From Streptomyces sp. JJ36 (lineage in GTDB: Bacteria; Actinomycetota; Actinomycetes; Streptomycetales; Streptomycetaceae), in assembly GCF_021696945.1 (NCBI RefSeq), contig NZ_JACYHE010000025.1, positions 1 through 64,000 on the forward strand: a stretch of 64,000 nucleotides of DNA, in the 5' to 3' direction. The position numbers and the translations under genes are program-made. Position 1 is the stretch's first letter, and the number at the start of each line of letters is the position of its first letter. Under the pieces are notes generated by a model. That model had not been told where the DNA came from. It searched no databases and was given only the letters and a program-made list of their open reading frames with translations. This document shows, one piece after another, positions 1-10,031 of the stretch.

Positions 1-3000
1 AGACCACGATCAACACGATGGTGGACCAGCTCTCGTCGTTCGCGGAGCAGGTGACGCGGGTGGCGCGCGAGGTGGGCACCGAGGGCATCCTCGGCGGCCA
101 GGCCGAGGTCAAGGGCGTCTCGGGCACCTGGAAGGACCTCACGCAGTCCGTGAACTTCATGGCGAACAACCTGACCTCGCAGGTCCGGAACATCGCCGAG
201 GTCACGACGGCCGTCGCGCAGGGTGATCTGTCCAAGAAGATCACCGTGGACGCCAAGGGCGAGATCCTCGCCCTGGTGACGACGGTGAACACGATGGTGG
301 ACCAGCTCTCGTCGTTCGCGGAGCAGGTGACCCGGGTGGCCCGTGAGGTGGGCACCGAGGGCATCCTCGGCGGCCAGGCGCGGGTGCGGGACGTCTCCGG
401 CATCTGGAAGGACCTGACCGACAACGTCAACCTGATGGCGAACAACCTCACCAGCCAGGTGCGGAACATCTCGCAGGTGGCGGGCGCGGTGGCCAACGGC
501 GACCTGACGAAGAAGGTCACCGTCGAGGCCAGCGGCGAGGTGGCGCAGCTCGCCGACACCGTCAACACGATGGTGACGACCCTGTCCTCCTTCGCGGAGC
601 AGGTGACGCGGGTGGCCCGAGAGGTGGGCACCGACGGCGTGCTGGGCGGCCAGGCCCGGGTGGTCGGCGTCTCGGGCACCTGGAAGGACCTCACCGAGTC
701 GGTGAACTCGATGGCGTCGAACCTCACCGGCCAGGTCCGGAACATCGCCATGGTCACCACCGCCATCGCCAGGGGCGACCTCACGAAGAAGATCGACATC
801 GAGGCGAACGGCGAGATCCTGGAGCTGAAGACCACGATCAACACGATGGTGGACCAGCTCTCGTCGTTCGCGGAGCAGGTGACCCGGGTGGCCCGTGAGG
901 TGGGCACCGAGGGCCAGCTCGGCGGGCAGGCGCGGGTGCAGGGCGTGGCCGGCGTGTGGAAGGACCTCACCGAGTCGGTGAACGAGATGGCGGGCAACCT
1001 CACCCGCCAGGTGCGGGCCATCGCCGAGGTCGCCACCGCGGTGACCCGCGGCGACCACAACGTCCGTATCGACGTGGACGCGGCCGGGGAGATCCTGGAG
1101 CTCCAGGGCTACATCAACACCATGATCACCAACCTGCGTGAGACCACGCTGGCCAACACCGACCAGGACTGGCTCAAGGGCAACCTCGCGCGGATCTCGG
1201 CGCTGATGCAGGGCCGCCGCGACCTGGAGGACGTGGCCCGGTTGATCATGAGCGAGCTGACCCCGGTGGTCTCCGCCCAGCACGGGGCCTTCTTCGTGGC
1301 CGTGCCCAGCGGCGGCAAGGAGGACATTGGCGCCGGTGACATCGGGGCGGCGGAGGACGGCTCGTACGAACTGCGGATGCTGGGCAGCTACGGCTACGGG
1401 CCCGGCACCATGCCCACCACCTTCGCCCCCGGCGAGTCGCTGATCGGCACGGCGGCCGAGGAGAAGCGGACCATCCTGGTGGAGAACGCGCCGCCGGGTT
1501 ATCTGAAGATCTCCTCGGGGCTGGGCGAGGCGCCGCCGGCGCATGTGATCGTGCTGCCGGTGATCTTCGAGGGGACCGTGCTGGGAGTGGTGGAGCTGGC
1601 CGCCTTCCAGCCCTTCACCCAGATCCAGAAGGACTTCCTCAGCCAGATCGCCGAGGTCATCGCGACCAGCGTCAACACCATCAGCGTCAACACCAAGACC
1701 GAGGTGCTGCTGCGGCAGTCGCAGGAGCTGACGGAGCAGCTCCGGGAGCGCTCGGCGGAGCTGGAGAACCGGCAGAAGGCGCTCCAGGAGTCGAACGCGC
1801 AGCTCGAGGAGAAGGCCGAGCAGCTCGCGCAGACCAACAGCGACATCGAGATCAAGAACCGGGAGATCGAGGAGGCGCGGCAGATCCTCGAGGAGCGCGC
1901 CGAACAGCTCTCCGTCTCGATGCGCTACAAGTCCGAGTTCCTGGCGAACATGTCGCACGAGTTGCGCACGCCGCTGAACTCGCTGCTCATCCTCGCCAAG
2001 CTGCTCGCCGACAACGCGGAGGGGAACCTCTCCCCGAAGCAGGTGGAGTTCGCCGAGACCATCCACGGCGCGGGGTCGGACCTGCTGCAGCTCATCAACG
2101 ACATCCTCGATCTGTCGAAGGTCGAGGCGGGCAAGATGGACGTGTCGCCGACCCGGATCGCCCTCGTCCAGCTCGTCGACTACGTGGAGGCCACGTTCCG
2201 CCCGCTGACCGCGGAGAAGGGGCTCGACTTCTCCGTGCGGGTCTCCCCGGAGCTGCCCGCCACGCTGCACACCGACGAGCAGCGACTGCTCCAGGTGCTG
2301 CGGAACCTGCTGTCGAACGCGGTGAAGTTCACCGACTCCGGCGCCGTGGAGCTGGTGATCCGCTCGGCGCAGGAGGACGTGCCGGACTCCATCCGGGAGC
2401 AGATGCTGGAGAGTGGCGCCCTGCAGGACGCGGACGCCCCGCTGATCGCCTTCTCGGTGACCGACACCGGCATCGGCATCGCGGCCGGCAAGATGCGGGT
2501 GATCTTCGAGGCGTTCAAGCAGGCGGACGGGACCACCAGCCGCAAGTACGGCGGCACCGGGCTGGGCCTGTCCATCAGCCGGGAGATCGCCCGGTTGCTC
2601 GGCGGCGAGATCTACGCCGCCAGCGAGCCGGGGCGCGGCTCCACCTTCACGCTCTACCTGCCGCTGCACCCGGTGGAGCTGCCGCCGCAGGGGTACGCCC
2701 AGCTCGACAGCGGACCGGCGCCGCTCGCGCTCGCGGCGGCGCAGGAGGCGGCGGGCAACGCGGCCGCCCGCGAGCATGCGGACGCCGGCCTCTCGGCCGG
2801 CGAGGCGGACGCCGCCGCCGGGGGCCCGGACGCCCGGAACGGGTCTCCCGGTGCCTCCGCGGGGCCGCAGGGGGCCCGCGGTGAGGAGGAGGCGTCCCCC
2901 GGTGAGGAGGGAGCGTCCCCGGCGGAGCGGGCCGCGGCCGCGCTGGTGCGCCGCCGGCGGGAGGCCGGTGCTGCGGAGCGGCAGGCGCCGTCCTCCGGCG

Positions 3001-3494
3001 CGGACGACGAGCCGGCGGCGGTTCCGGCGCCCACCGGTGCGGCGCAGCCGCAGGAGACCGGTGAGGCGTGGCAGGACGCCGGCCAGGATCTGGTGGAGCC
3101 GGTGCCGTACTCGGACTTCGAGGGCCGCAAGGTGCTGATCGTCGACGACGACATCCGGAACGTCTTCGCTCTCACCAGCGTGCTGGAGCAGAACGGGCTC
3201 CAGGTGCTCTACGCCGAGAACGGCCGGGAGGGCATCGAGGTGCTGGAGCAGCACGACGACGTCGCGGTGGTGCTGATGGACATCATGATGCCGGAGATGG
3301 ACGGGTACGCCACGACGGCGGCGATCCGGCGGATGCCGCAGTTCGCCGGGCTGCCGATCGTCGCGCTGACGGCGAAGGCGATGAAGGGGGACCGGGAGAA
3401 GAGCATCGAGTCCGGGGCCTCCGACTACGTCACCAAGCCGGTGGACACCGATCATCTGCTGTCCGTCATGGCGCAGTGGATGAACACGCGTTGA
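1..3494 (+). CDS. osaA: HAMP-repeat hybrid sensor histidine kinase, OsaA-like (5' end outside the window)
   Basis: Partial gene: the frame is open from the first bases, so the true start lies upstream. Visible order: four HAMP-type repeats of exactly 92 residues (nt 18-1121, each beginning near Met-Val-Asp-Gln-Leu-Ser-Ser-Phe), a GAF-like domain (about 1260-1690), a coiled coil (about 1710-1920), HisKA with the phospho-histidine in SHELRTP (His codon 1956-1958), HATPase_c with [16 protein letters not shown] and GGTGLGLS (about 2260-2680), an Ala/Gly-rich linker (about 2690-3110), and a REC domain with the acceptor Asp codon at 3279-3281 ([12 protein letters not shown]). No membrane segment is visible in this part, so it is probably cytosolic. 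In S. coelicolor OsaA works with OsaB in osmotic-stress adaptation; the adjacent OsaB-like gene and ftsK match that locus. The kinase assignment is firm; the osaA name rests on context and architecture. Confidence 0.88.
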   Translation, partial: TTINTMVDQLSSFAEQVTRVAREVGTEGILGGQAEVKGVSGTWKDLTQSVNFMANNLTSQVRNIAEVTTAVAQGDLSKKITVDAKGEILALVTTVNTMVDQLSSFAEQVTRVAREVGTEGILGGQARVRDVSGIWKDLTDNVNLMANNLTSQVRNISQVAGAVANGDLTKKVTVEASGEVAQLADTVNTMVTTLSSFAEQVTRVAREVGTDGVLGGQARVVGVSGTWKDLTESVNSMASNLTGQVRNIAMVTTAIARGDLTKKIDIEANGEILELKTTINTMVDQLSSFAEQVTRVAREVGTEGQLGGQARVQGVAGVWKDLTESVNEMAGNLTRQVRAIAEVATAVTRGDHNVRIDVDAAGEILELQGYINTMITNLRETTLANTDQDWLKGNLARISALMQGRRDLEDVARLIMSELTPVVSAQHGAFFVAVPSGGKEDIGAGDIGAAEDGSYELRMLGSYGYGPGTMPTTFAPGESLIGTAAEEKRTILVENAPPGYLKISSGLGEAPPAHVIVLPVIFEGTVLGVVELAAFQPFTQIQKDFLSQIAEVIATSVNTISVNTKTEVLLRQSQELTEQLRERSAELENRQKALQESNAQLEEKAEQLAQTNSDIEIKNREIEEARQILEERAEQLSVSMRYKSEFLANMSHELRTPLNSLLILAKLLADNAEGNLSPKQVEFAETIHGAGSDLLQLINDILDLSKVEAGKMDVSPTRIALVQLVDYVEATFRPLTAEKGLDFSVRVSPELPATLHTDEQRLLQVLRNLLSNAVKFTDSGAVELVIRSAQEDVPDSIREQMLESGALQDADAPLIAFSVTDTGIGIAAGKMRVIFEAFKQADGTTSRKYGGTGLGLSISREIARLLGGEIYAASEPGRGSTFTLYLPLHPVELPPQGYAQLDSGPAPLALAAAQEAAGNAAAREHADAGLSAGEADAAAGGPDARNGSPGASAGPQGARGEEEASPGEEGASPAERAAAALVRRRREAGAAERQAPSSGADDEPAAVPAPTGAAQPQETGEAWQDAGQDLVEPVPYSDFEGRKVLIVDDDIRNVFALTSVLEQNGLQVLYAENGREGIEVLEQHDDVAVVLMDIMMPEMDGYATTAAIRRMPQFAGLPIVALTAKAMKGDREKSIESGASDYVTKPVDTDHLLSVMAQWMNTR
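18..1121 (+). repeat. Four tandem 276-bp coding repeats (HAMP array)
   Basis: Repeat units run 18-293, 294-569, 570-845 and 846-1121. Each is exactly 276 bp and the units are closely similar at DNA as well as protein level; for example the stretch encoding [23 protein letters not shown] recurs almost unchanged at 18, 294 and 846. More units probably lie upstream of the window. The array encodes poly-HAMP signalling modules. Confidence 0.9.
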
Positions 3495-3498
3495 TGTG

Positions 3499-3525
3499 GC
3501 ACCGTGCCCTGTGACGGCACGGTGC
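3499..3525 (+). terminator. Hairpin after osaA
   Basis: A perfect 10-bp stem, GCACCGTGCC (3499-3508) with GGCACGGTGC (3516-3525), and a 7-nt loop begins 4 nt after the osaA stop. There is no long T run, as is common in Streptomyces. It suggests osaB is at least partly transcribed from its own promoter. Confidence 0.7.
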
Positions 3526-3739
3526 TGACGGACTGTGGTCGGGAAAGTGTGGAAACGAGGGAATCGGGGAACCTTCTGGTCCCCCGGTGCGTTCCCGGTA
3601 CGTGCACAGTGACATCACGGTGACAGGGTGTGGCGGGCCGCTGGGTGCGGCTACCATGACCGGCACAAGGACGGGCGGCCAGACGGGGCCGCTCCCAGGG
3701 GCGGCGTCCGGTGAGCTGCCGGGACGAGGAGGACGGGCC

Positions 3740-4423
3740 ATGGTGCAGAAGGCCAAGATCCTCCTGGTCGATGACCGGCCGGAGAATCTGCTGGCGCTGG
3801 AGGCGATCCTCTCGGCGCTCGATCAGACGCTGGTGCGGGCATCGTCAGGGGAGGAGGCGCTCAAGGCGCTGCTGACGGACGACTTCGCGGTCATTCTGCT
3901 GGACGTCCAGATGCCCGGGATGGACGGCTTCGAGACGGCCGCCCACATCAAACGGCGCGAGCGGACCCGGGACATCCCGATCATCTTCCTCACGGCGATC
4001 AACCACGGTCCGCACCACACCTTCCGCGGCTATGCCGCGGGTGCCGTCGACTACATCTCCAAGCCGTTCGACCCGTGGGTGCTCCGGGCGAAGGTCTCCG
4101 TCTTCGTCGAGCTCTACATGAAGAACCTCCAGCTCCGCGAGCAGGCGGCGCTGCTGCGGCTCCAGCTCGACGGCGGCCGTGCGCCCGGCGCCGGGAGCGA
4201 TCAGGAGTCGCCGGGGCTGCTCGCCGAGCTCTCCGCCCGGCTCGCCTCCGTGGAGGAGCAGGCGGAGGCCCTCTCCAAGCAGCTCGGAGACTCCGCCGAC
4301 GCCGCCGCGGTGGCCACCGCGGCCCACCTGGAGCGCAAGCTGAGCGGTCTGCGCAAGGCGCTCGATGCCCTGGAGCCGGGGGCCGGCGGAGACTCCACGG
4401 CCCGTCTGCCCTCGCAGAACTGA
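3740..4423 (+). CDS. osaB: Response regulator with C-terminal coiled coil, OsaB-like
   Basis: 227 aa. An N-terminal REC domain (about residues 5-125) has the acidic pair D11-D12, the acceptor D55 (LLDVQMPGMDG) and the conserved Lys in SKPFD. The rest (about 135-215) is Ala/Glu/Leu-rich and predicted coiled coil with no DNA-binding domain, so output is likely through protein contacts, as reported for OsaB of S. coelicolor. The start is ATG 3740 because GAGGAGGA sits about 8 nt upstream; the frame is open further upstream but without a comparable ribosome binding site. It lies 245 bp after osaA, behind a hairpin, and has its own hairpin after the stop. Confidence 0.88.
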   Translation: MVQKAKILLVDDRPENLLALEAILSALDQTLVRASSGEEALKALLTDDFAVILLDVQMPGMDGFETAAHIKRRERTRDIPIIFLTAINHGPHHTFRGYAAGAVDYISKPFDPWVLRAKVSVFVELYMKNLQLREQAALLRLQLDGGRAPGAGSDQESPGLLAELSARLASVEEQAEALSKQLGDSADAAAVATAAHLERKLSGLRKALDALEPGAGGDSTARLPSQN

Positions 4424-4428
4424 CGCGG

Positions 4429-4454
4429 CGTCCGCCGGAGCCTTCCGGCGGACG
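4429..4454 (+). terminator. Hairpin after osaB
   Basis: Perfect 11-bp stem CGTCCGCCGGA (4429-4439) with TCCGGCGGACG (4444-4454), 4-nt loop GCCT, beginning 6 nt after the osaB stop. Confidence 0.7.
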
Positions 4455-4545
4455 GCCGCCGGGGGACAGCGCTGATGGCGCGTCACCGGTCGCCGGGTGC
4501 ACCGCGGTCGGCACGGGTGTCCGTGCTCCGTACCGGCGACTTCGG

Positions 4546-4551
4546 TAATCT
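4546..4551 (+). promoter_or_regulatory. -10 element for ftsK
   Basis: TAATCT ends 7 nt before the ATG at 4559, so transcription would begin at or next to the start codon (leaderless). No good -35 is visible. Confidence 0.5.
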
Positions 4552-4558
4552 CAGGCCC

Positions 4559-7348
4559 ATGGCCTCACGTACGCCCGCCGGCAAGGCCGCGAAGAAGGCG
4601 CCCGCCAAGAAGGCCGCGGCCAGGAAGGCCCCGGCCGGCAAGGGCACGCCGCACAAGGCCGCCAAGAAGGCCCCCGCGAAGAAGGCCCCCGCCAAGAAGG
4701 CGGCGGCGAAGCGGCCGGCGCCCAAGGCGGCGCCCAGGCCCGCGCCGTCGCCCACCGGCGGTGTCTACCGGCTGGTGCGCGCCTGCTGGCTCGGGCTGGC
4801 CCACGCCGTCGGCGCGCTCTTCCGGGGCATAGGACAGGGTGCGCGTGGCCTGGACCCGGCGCACCGCAAGGACGGTCTCGCGCTGCTGCTGCTCGGCCTC
4901 GCCCTGGTGGTCGCCGCGGGTACCTGGTCGAGTCTGCGGGGTCCGGTGGGCGAGCTCGTCGAGCTGCTCGTCACCGGCGCCTTCGGCAGGCTGGACCTGC
5001 TCGTCCCGCTGCTGCTGGGCGGGATGTCCGTACGGCTGATCCGGCACCCGGAGCAGCCGGAGGCCAACGGGCGCATCGTCATCGGGCTCTCGGCGCTGGT
5101 GGTGAGCGTGCTGGGCCTGGTGCACGTCGGCTGCGGCGCGCCCTCCCGGGGGGAGGGCGCGGAGGCCGTCCGGGACGCCGGCGGGCTGATCGGCTGGGGC
5201 ACCTCCGCCCCGCTGCTCTTCACCGTCGGGGAGGCGCTGACCGTGGCGCTGCTGGTGCTGCTGACCGTTTTCGGGCTGCTGGTGGTGACCGCGACCCCGG
5301 TGAACGCCGTGCCGCAGCGGCTGCGGGCCCTGGGCGTACGGCTCGGCGTGGTGGCGGAGCCGGAGGAGGACGACGACCCGTACGGCGAGGCGGACCCGTA
5401 CGCCGCGGACGGCGCGCCGCACGGCGGCCGGACCCCGGCCGTACGCCGCGGGCCGCGATCCGGTGCCGGCCCGGACGCCGCCGAGCAGGCGGCGCTGGAG
5501 AGCCGGCGGACGCGCCGCGGCCGGTCCGGGGCGGCGGCGCCCGGCGCGGACCGGTACGCCGCGGGGGACGGGACGGCGGAGCCCGCCACCGGCCCCTCGC
5601 GGGGAGCCGTGGACGTGGCGGCCGCGGCGGCCGCCTCGCTGGACGGCGCGGTGCTGCACGGGGTGCAGCCTTCCCCGCTGGTCGCCGACCTGACCCAGGG
5701 GGTCGCCGAGGAGCGCCGGAGACGGGAGACCGCCGGCGCGGGCGCCGTCCCGGGAGCCCGGGACGGCGAGGAGCCCACCGAGCGCACCCCCGTGCCCGAC
5801 CTGACCAAGGCGTCCGCCCCGGCGGAGCCGGAGTCGCTGCCCCCGCGGGCCGAGCAGCTCCGGCTCTCCGGAGACGTCACCTACGCCCTGCCGCCGCTGG
5901 ACCTGCTGCAGCGCGGGGGGCCGGGGCGGACCCGCAGCGAGGCGAACGACCGCGTCGTCGCATCGCTGACCACGGTCTTCACGGAGTTCAAGGTCGACGC
6001 GGCGGTCACCGGCTTCACCCGCGGGCCGACCGTGACCCGCTACGAGGTGGAGCTGGGCCCGGCGGTCAAGGTCGAGAAGATCACGGCGCTGACCAAGAAC
6101 ATCGCCTACGCCGTGGCCAGCCCGGACGTGCGGATCATCAGTCCCATCCCGGGCAAGTCCGCGGTCGGTATCGAGATCCCGAACACCGACCGCGAGATGG
6201 TGAACCTCGGGGACGTCCTGCGCTCGGCGGACGCCAGCGGCGAGGAGGCGCCGCTGGTGGTCGGCCTGGGCAAGGACGTCGAGGGCGGTTACGTCCCGGC
6301 GGACCTGACGAAGATGCCGCACATCCTGATCGCGGGCGCCACCGGCTCCGGCAAGTCCTCCTGCATCAACTGCCTCATCACCTCGGTGATGGTGCGGGCC
6401 ACCCCGGAGGACGTGCGGATGGTGCTCATCGACCCCAAGCGGGTGGAGCTCAACGCCTACGAGGGCGTGCCGCACCTCATCACGCCCATCATCACCAACC
6501 CGAAGAAGGCTGCCGAGGCGCTGCAGTGGGTGGTCCGCGAGATGGACCTGCGCTACGACGACCTGGCCGCCTATGGCTACCGGCACATCGACGACTTCAA
6601 CGCCGCCGTCCGCGACGGCCGCGCCCGGGCCCCGGAGGGCAGCGAGCGGGAGCTGGCGCCGTATCCGTACCTGCTGGTCATCGTGGACGAGCTGGCGGAC
6701 CTGATGATGGTGGCGCCGCGCGACGTCGAGGACGCGATCGTGCGGATCACCCAGCTCGCGCGGGCCGCCGGCATCCATCTGGTGCTCGCCACCCAGCGCC
6801 CCTCGGTCGACGTGGTGACCGGACTCATCAAGGCGAACGTGCCCTCCCGGCTCGCCTTCTCCACCTCCTCCCTCGCCGACAGCCGGGTGATCCTGGACCA
6901 GGCGGGCGCGGAGAAGCTGATCGGCAAGGGCGACGGGCTGTTCCTGCCGATGGGGGCGAGCAAGCCGACCCGGATGCAGGGGGCCTTCGTCACCGAGGAG
7001 GAGGTCCGGGGGGTGGTGGAGCACTGCAAGGCGCAGATGGCGCCGGTCTTCCGGGACGACGTCCTCGTCGGGCAGACGAAGAAGAAGGAGATCGACGAGG
7101 ACATCGGCGACGACCTGGACCTGCTCTGCCAGGCGGCCGAACTGGTGGTCTCGACGCAGTTCGGCTCCACGTCGATGCTGCAGCGGAAGCTGCGAGTGGG
7201 CTTCGCGAAGGCCGGGCGGCTGATGGACCTGATGGAGTCCCGGAACGTCGTGGGGCCGAGCGAGGGCTCCAAGGCCCGGGACGTCCTGGTCAAACCGGAT
7301 GAATTGGATGGAGTGCTGGCGGCGATCCGCGGGGAGACTGACTCGTAA
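4559..7348 (+). CDS. ftsK: DNA translocase FtsK/SpoIIIE
   Basis: 929 aa, the usual length for streptomycete FtsK. Membrane-anchored hexameric ATPase that pumps double-stranded DNA across closing septa and so clears chromosomes from sporulation septa. Order: a Lys/Ala/Pro-rich basic N-terminus (residues 1-65), transmembrane segments (about 100-265), a long disordered linker (about 280-450), the alpha/beta motor with Walker A GATGSGKSS near residue 593 and Walker B LLVIVDELADLMM, and the C-terminal gamma winged helix that reads oriented DNA motifs (about 865-929). ATG 4559 is chosen because a -10-like TAATCT lies 7 nt upstream and the basic start resembles known homologues. It is a single gene between osaB and the RodZ-like gene. 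Confidence 0.95.
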   Translation: MASRTPAGKAAKKAPAKKAAARKAPAGKGTPHKAAKKAPAKKAPAKKAAAKRPAPKAAPRPAPSPTGGVYRLVRACWLGLAHAVGALFRGIGQGARGLDPAHRKDGLALLLLGLALVVAAGTWSSLRGPVGELVELLVTGAFGRLDLLVPLLLGGMSVRLIRHPEQPEANGRIVIGLSALVVSVLGLVHVGCGAPSRGEGAEAVRDAGGLIGWGTSAPLLFTVGEALTVALLVLLTVFGLLVVTATPVNAVPQRLRALGVRLGVVAEPEEDDDPYGEADPYAADGAPHGGRTPAVRRGPRSGAGPDAAEQAALESRRTRRGRSGAAAPGADRYAAGDGTAEPATGPSRGAVDVAAAAAASLDGAVLHGVQPSPLVADLTQGVAEERRRRETAGAGAVPGARDGEEPTERTPVPDLTKASAPAEPESLPPRAEQLRLSGDVTYALPPLDLLQRGGPGRTRSEANDRVVASLTTVFTEFKVDAAVTGFTRGPTVTRYEVELGPAVKVEKITALTKNIAYAVASPDVRIISPIPGKSAVGIEIPNTDREMVNLGDVLRSADASGEEAPLVVGLGKDVEGGYVPADLTKMPHILIAGATGSGKSSCINCLITSVMVRATPEDVRMVLIDPKRVELNAYEGVPHLITPIITNPKKAAEALQWVVREMDLRYDDLAAYGYRHIDDFNAAVRDGRARAPEGSERELAPYPYLLVIVDELADLMMVAPRDVEDAIVRITQLARAAGIHLVLATQRPSVDVVTGLIKANVPSRLAFSTSSLADSRVILDQAGAEKLIGKGDGLFLPMGASKPTRMQGAFVTEEEVRGVVEHCKAQMAPVFRDDVLVGQTKKKEIDEDIGDDLDLLCQAAELVVSTQFGSTSMLQRKLRVGFAKAGRLMDLMESRNVVGPSEGSKARDVLVKPDELDGVLAAIRGETDS

Positions 7349-7466
7349 GGGTGATTCAGGCAACCGATTCCCGGTCCCGTACGTCAACTGGGAAGGGTGG
7401 GCCGAGGGATGTCCGGCCGTCAGGTGGTACCCCACTCCTGATGGCGGACAATCCGCGTCCGCCCGG

Positions 7467-7497
7467 TTGCCCCACCCTTTTGCGACCCCCCTAGACT
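7467..7497 (+). promoter_or_regulatory. Promoter for the RodZ-like gene
   Basis: TTGCCC (7467-7472), 19-nt spacer, TAGACT (7492-7497). Both fit the vegetative Streptomyces consensus loosely. The start site would be near 7504, about 34 nt before the chosen GTG. Confidence 0.45.
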
Positions 7498-7537
7498 GAA
7501 CGTCCGGCAGGTGGCTACACGCTCGAAAGGCGCCCCC

Positions 7538-8383
7538 GTGTCCATCGGCAACTCCCCCGAAGCCCCCGAACCCGAAGTCCCCGAATCGGGCCGTTCCGGT
7601 CGTCCCTCGGTCGGCCGAGCCCTCCAGCAGGCCCGTGTCGACGCCCGGATGACCGTGGACGAGGTCAGTTCGTCCACCCGAGTACGTGTCCCGATCGTGC
7701 ACGCGATCGAGGACGACGATTTCAGCCGCTGCGGCGGCGACGTGTACGCCCGCGGCCACGTCCGTACGCTGGCCCGCGCCGTGGGGCTGGACGGCGACGA
7801 GCTCGTCCGGCAGTACGACGAGGAGCACGGCGGACGGCCGGAGAGTCCCTCCGCGGCGACGCTCTTCGAGGCGGAGCGGATCCGGCCGGAGCCGCGCCGG
7901 CCGAACTGGACCGCGGCCATGGTCGCGGCCATCGTCGCGGTCGTCGGATTCGTGGGATTCACCCTGTTCAACGGCGGCGACGACCCCTCCGGCAACACCG
8001 TCGCCGAGGACAGCTCCGCGGAGAAGCCCGCCGACGAGCCGAAGAAGCCGCAGACCGACCCGTCCCGGCCCGCCGACCCCAAGCCCGAGCCGTCCGACAG
8101 CGCCGTCGCCGGGGTGCCCGCCGACAAGGTGACGGTCCGCATGGAGGCCGACGAGGGGAACAGCTGGATCTCCGCCGAGGACCACAGCGGGAAGCTGCTC
8201 TTCGAAGGAGTCCTCAAGGACGGCGAGTCCAAGACCTTCACCGACGACGAGCAGCTCGACCTGGTGCTGGGCAACGCCGGCGCGGTCAAGCTCTGGGTCA
8301 ACGGCAAGGAGGTCGAGCGGCTCGGCGACGTCGGCAACGTCGAGCGCGTCACCTACACCCGCGGCGATCCCGAGCAGGGCTGA
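7538..8383 (+). CDS. RodZ-like membrane protein with N-terminal HTH
   Basis: 281 aa. An HTH_25-type helix-turn-helix (about residues 20-90: VGRALQQARVDARMTVDEVS followed by VRVPIVHAIEDDDF and the Gly/Asp-rich DVYARGHVRTLARA), one transmembrane segment (about 125-147, AAMVAAIVAVVGFVGFTLF), a Pro/Lys/Asp-rich spacer, and a C-terminal extracytoplasmic DUF4115-type beta domain (about 200-275). This is the RodZ architecture, a cytoskeleton-linked morphology factor, though streptomycete members are little studied. Start GTG 7538 has GAAAGG about 7 nt upstream; GTG 7511 in the same frame would add nine residues. It is separated from rimO by a 20-bp hairpin. Confidence 0.82.
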   Translation: MSIGNSPEAPEPEVPESGRSGRPSVGRALQQARVDARMTVDEVSSSTRVRVPIVHAIEDDDFSRCGGDVYARGHVRTLARAVGLDGDELVRQYDEEHGGRPESPSAATLFEAERIRPEPRRPNWTAAMVAAIVAVVGFVGFTLFNGGDDPSGNTVAEDSSAEKPADEPKKPQTDPSRPADPKPEPSDSAVAGVPADKVTVRMEADEGNSWISAEDHSGKLLFEGVLKDGESKTFTDDEQLDLVLGNAGAVKLWVNGKEVERLGDVGNVERVTYTRGDPEQG

Positions 8384-8396
8384 CCTGCCGCTTCCC

Positions 8397-8442
8397 GCGT
8401 CCCCGGCCCGCCGCGCGGCCCCGCGCGGCGGGCCGGGGACGC
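8397..8442 (+). terminator. Strong hairpin after the RodZ-like gene
   Basis: Perfect 20-bp stem (8397-8416 with 8423-8442) and a 6-nt loop, beginning 13 nt after the stop. Confidence 0.8.
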
Positions 8443-8474
8443 AGGGCGCGGCGGGAGCGCGGCTGGGGACGACG

Positions 8475-8480
8475 TAGGCT
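8475..8480 (+). promoter_or_regulatory. -10 element for rimO
   Basis: TAGGCT ends 6 nt before the rimO ATG, consistent with a leaderless transcript starting at the AUG. No -35 is recognisable. Confidence 0.5.
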
Positions 8481-8486
8481 GAGGGC

Positions 8487-10031
8487 ATGCCGGAACCCCG
8501 TACCGTCGCCCTTGTCACGCTCGGCTGCGCACGCAACGAGGTGGACTCGGAAGAGCTGGCCGGCCGCCTGGCGGCCGATGGCTGGGACCTCGTGGAGGAC
8601 GCCGCCGAGGCCGATGTCGCCGTGGTCAACACCTGCGGATTCGTCGAGGCCGCGAAGAAGGACTCCGTCGACGCGCTGCTCGAGGCGAACGACCTCAAGG
8701 ACCACGGGCGGACCCAGGCCGTGGTCGCGGTCGGCTGCATGGCGGAGCGCTACGGCAAGGAGCTGGCCGAGGCGCTGCCCGAGGCGGACGGCGTGCTCGG
8801 TTTTGACGACTACACCCACATCTCCGACCGGCTGCGCACCATCGTCTCCGGCGGCATCCACGCCCCGCACACCCCGCGCGACCGCCGCCGCCTGCTGCCG
8901 GTCAGCCCCGCCGACCGGCAGCAGGCCGGGCAGACGGTCGCCCTTCCCGGCCATGGCGGCACGGAGGCGGAGCCCGCGGGGCCGGGGGATCTCCCCGCCG
9001 GGGTGGCGCCGGCCTCCGGGCCGCGGCCGCCGCTGCGGCGCCGCACCGGTGACTCCCCGGTCGCCTCGGTGAAGCTGGCCTCGGGCTGCGACCGGCGCTG
9101 CTCGTTCTGCGCGATCCCCTCCTTCCGCGGCTCCTTCATCTCCCGCCGCCCGTCCGACGTGCTGAACGAGACGCGCTGGCTCGCCGGGCAGAGCGTCCGG
9201 GAGATCATGCTGGTCTCGGAGAACAACACCTCCTACGGCAAGGACCTGGGCGACATCCGGCTCCTGGAGAGTCTGTTGCCCGAGCTGGCCGCCGTGGACG
9301 GCATCGAACGGGTCCGGGTGAGCTATCTGCAGCCCGCCGAGATGCGCCCCGGGCTGCTCGACGTGCTGACCGGAACCGACGGGGTCGCCCCCTACTTCGA
9401 CCTGTCCTTCCAGCACTCCGCGCCCGGGGTGCTGCGGGCCATGCGCCGCTTCGGCGACACCGACAGCTTCCTGGAGCTGCTGGAGTCCATCCGGAGCCGG
9501 GCGCCGCAGGCCGGCGTCCGGTCCAACTTCATCGTCGGCTTCCCCGGTGAGACGGAGGCGGACGTGGCCGAGCTGGAGCGCTTCCTCACCGCGGCGCGCC
9601 TGGACGCCGTCGGCGTCTTCGGTTATTCGGACGAGGAGGGCACCGAGGCCGCGGGCTATCCGGGCAAGAACCCGGCGGAGGTGGTCGCGGAGCGGCTGGA
9701 ACGCGTCTCCCGGCTCGCGGAGGAGCTCACCGCCCAGCGTGCCGAGGAGCGGGTCGGGGAGACCGTGCGGGTCCTGGTCGAGTCGGCGGGGTCCGCCGGT
9801 GTCGGGGACCCCGCCGCGGACGCCGCCGGGGAGCTCTCCGGGGACGCCGAGGGGCCGTCCGGCCGTGCCGCGCACCAGGCGCCGGAGACGGACGGGCAGG
9901 TACTGCTCACCGGTGCGCCCTGCCGGGGTGCCGCGGTCGGACGTATGGTCGAGGCGAAGGTGGTCGCGACCGAGGGAGTGGATCTGTTCGCCGAGCCCTT
10001 GCCGAGCGGGAGTGAGGAGGCCAGCGGATGA
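8487..10031 (+). CDS. rimO: Ribosomal protein S12 methylthiotransferase RimO
   Basis: 514 aa radical-SAM enzyme that adds a methylthio group to an aspartate of ribosomal protein S12. The N-terminal MTTase domain carries cysteines in [15 protein letters not shown] and VGCMAERYG for the auxiliary Fe-S cluster; the radical-SAM cluster is CDRRCSFC (about residues 203-210); a TRAM-like domain closes the protein. Compared with E. coli RimO (about 440 aa) there are two Pro/Gly/Ala-rich insertions, one just before CDRRCSFC (about residues 130-190) and one near residues 432-472. The stop overlaps the pgsA start (ATGA, 10028-10031), so the two are translationally coupled. Confidence 0.95.
   Translation: MPEPRTVALVTLGCARNEVDSEELAGRLAADGWDLVEDAAEADVAVVNTCGFVEAAKKDSVDALLEANDLKDHGRTQAVVAVGCMAERYGKELAEALPEADGVLGFDDYTHISDRLRTIVSGGIHAPHTPRDRRRLLPVSPADRQQAGQTVALPGHGGTEAEPAGPGDLPAGVAPASGPRPPLRRRTGDSPVASVKLASGCDRRCSFCAIPSFRGSFISRRPSDVLNETRWLAGQSVREIMLVSENNTSYGKDLGDIRLLESLLPELAAVDGIERVRVSYLQPAEMRPGLLDVLTGTDGVAPYFDLSFQHSAPGVLRAMRRFGDTDSFLELLESIRSRAPQAGVRSNFIVGFPGETEADVAELERFLTAARLDAVGVFGYSDEEGTEAAGYPGKNPAEVVAERLERVSRLAEELTAQRAEERVGETVRVLVESAGSAGVGDPAADAAGELSGDAEGPSGRAAHQAPETDGQVLLTGAPCRGAAVGRMVEAKVVATEGVDLFAEPLPSGSEEASG

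Noticed and set aside
18-1121. Tandem repeats considered as a CRISPR array or mobile repeat
   Set aside because: Units are contiguous 276-bp coding modules in one reading frame; there are no spacers.
4565-8740. A 1391-codon minus-strand open frame opposite ftsK and the RodZ-like gene
   Set aside because: Same artefact of codon-position GC; the plus-strand genes have full domain support.
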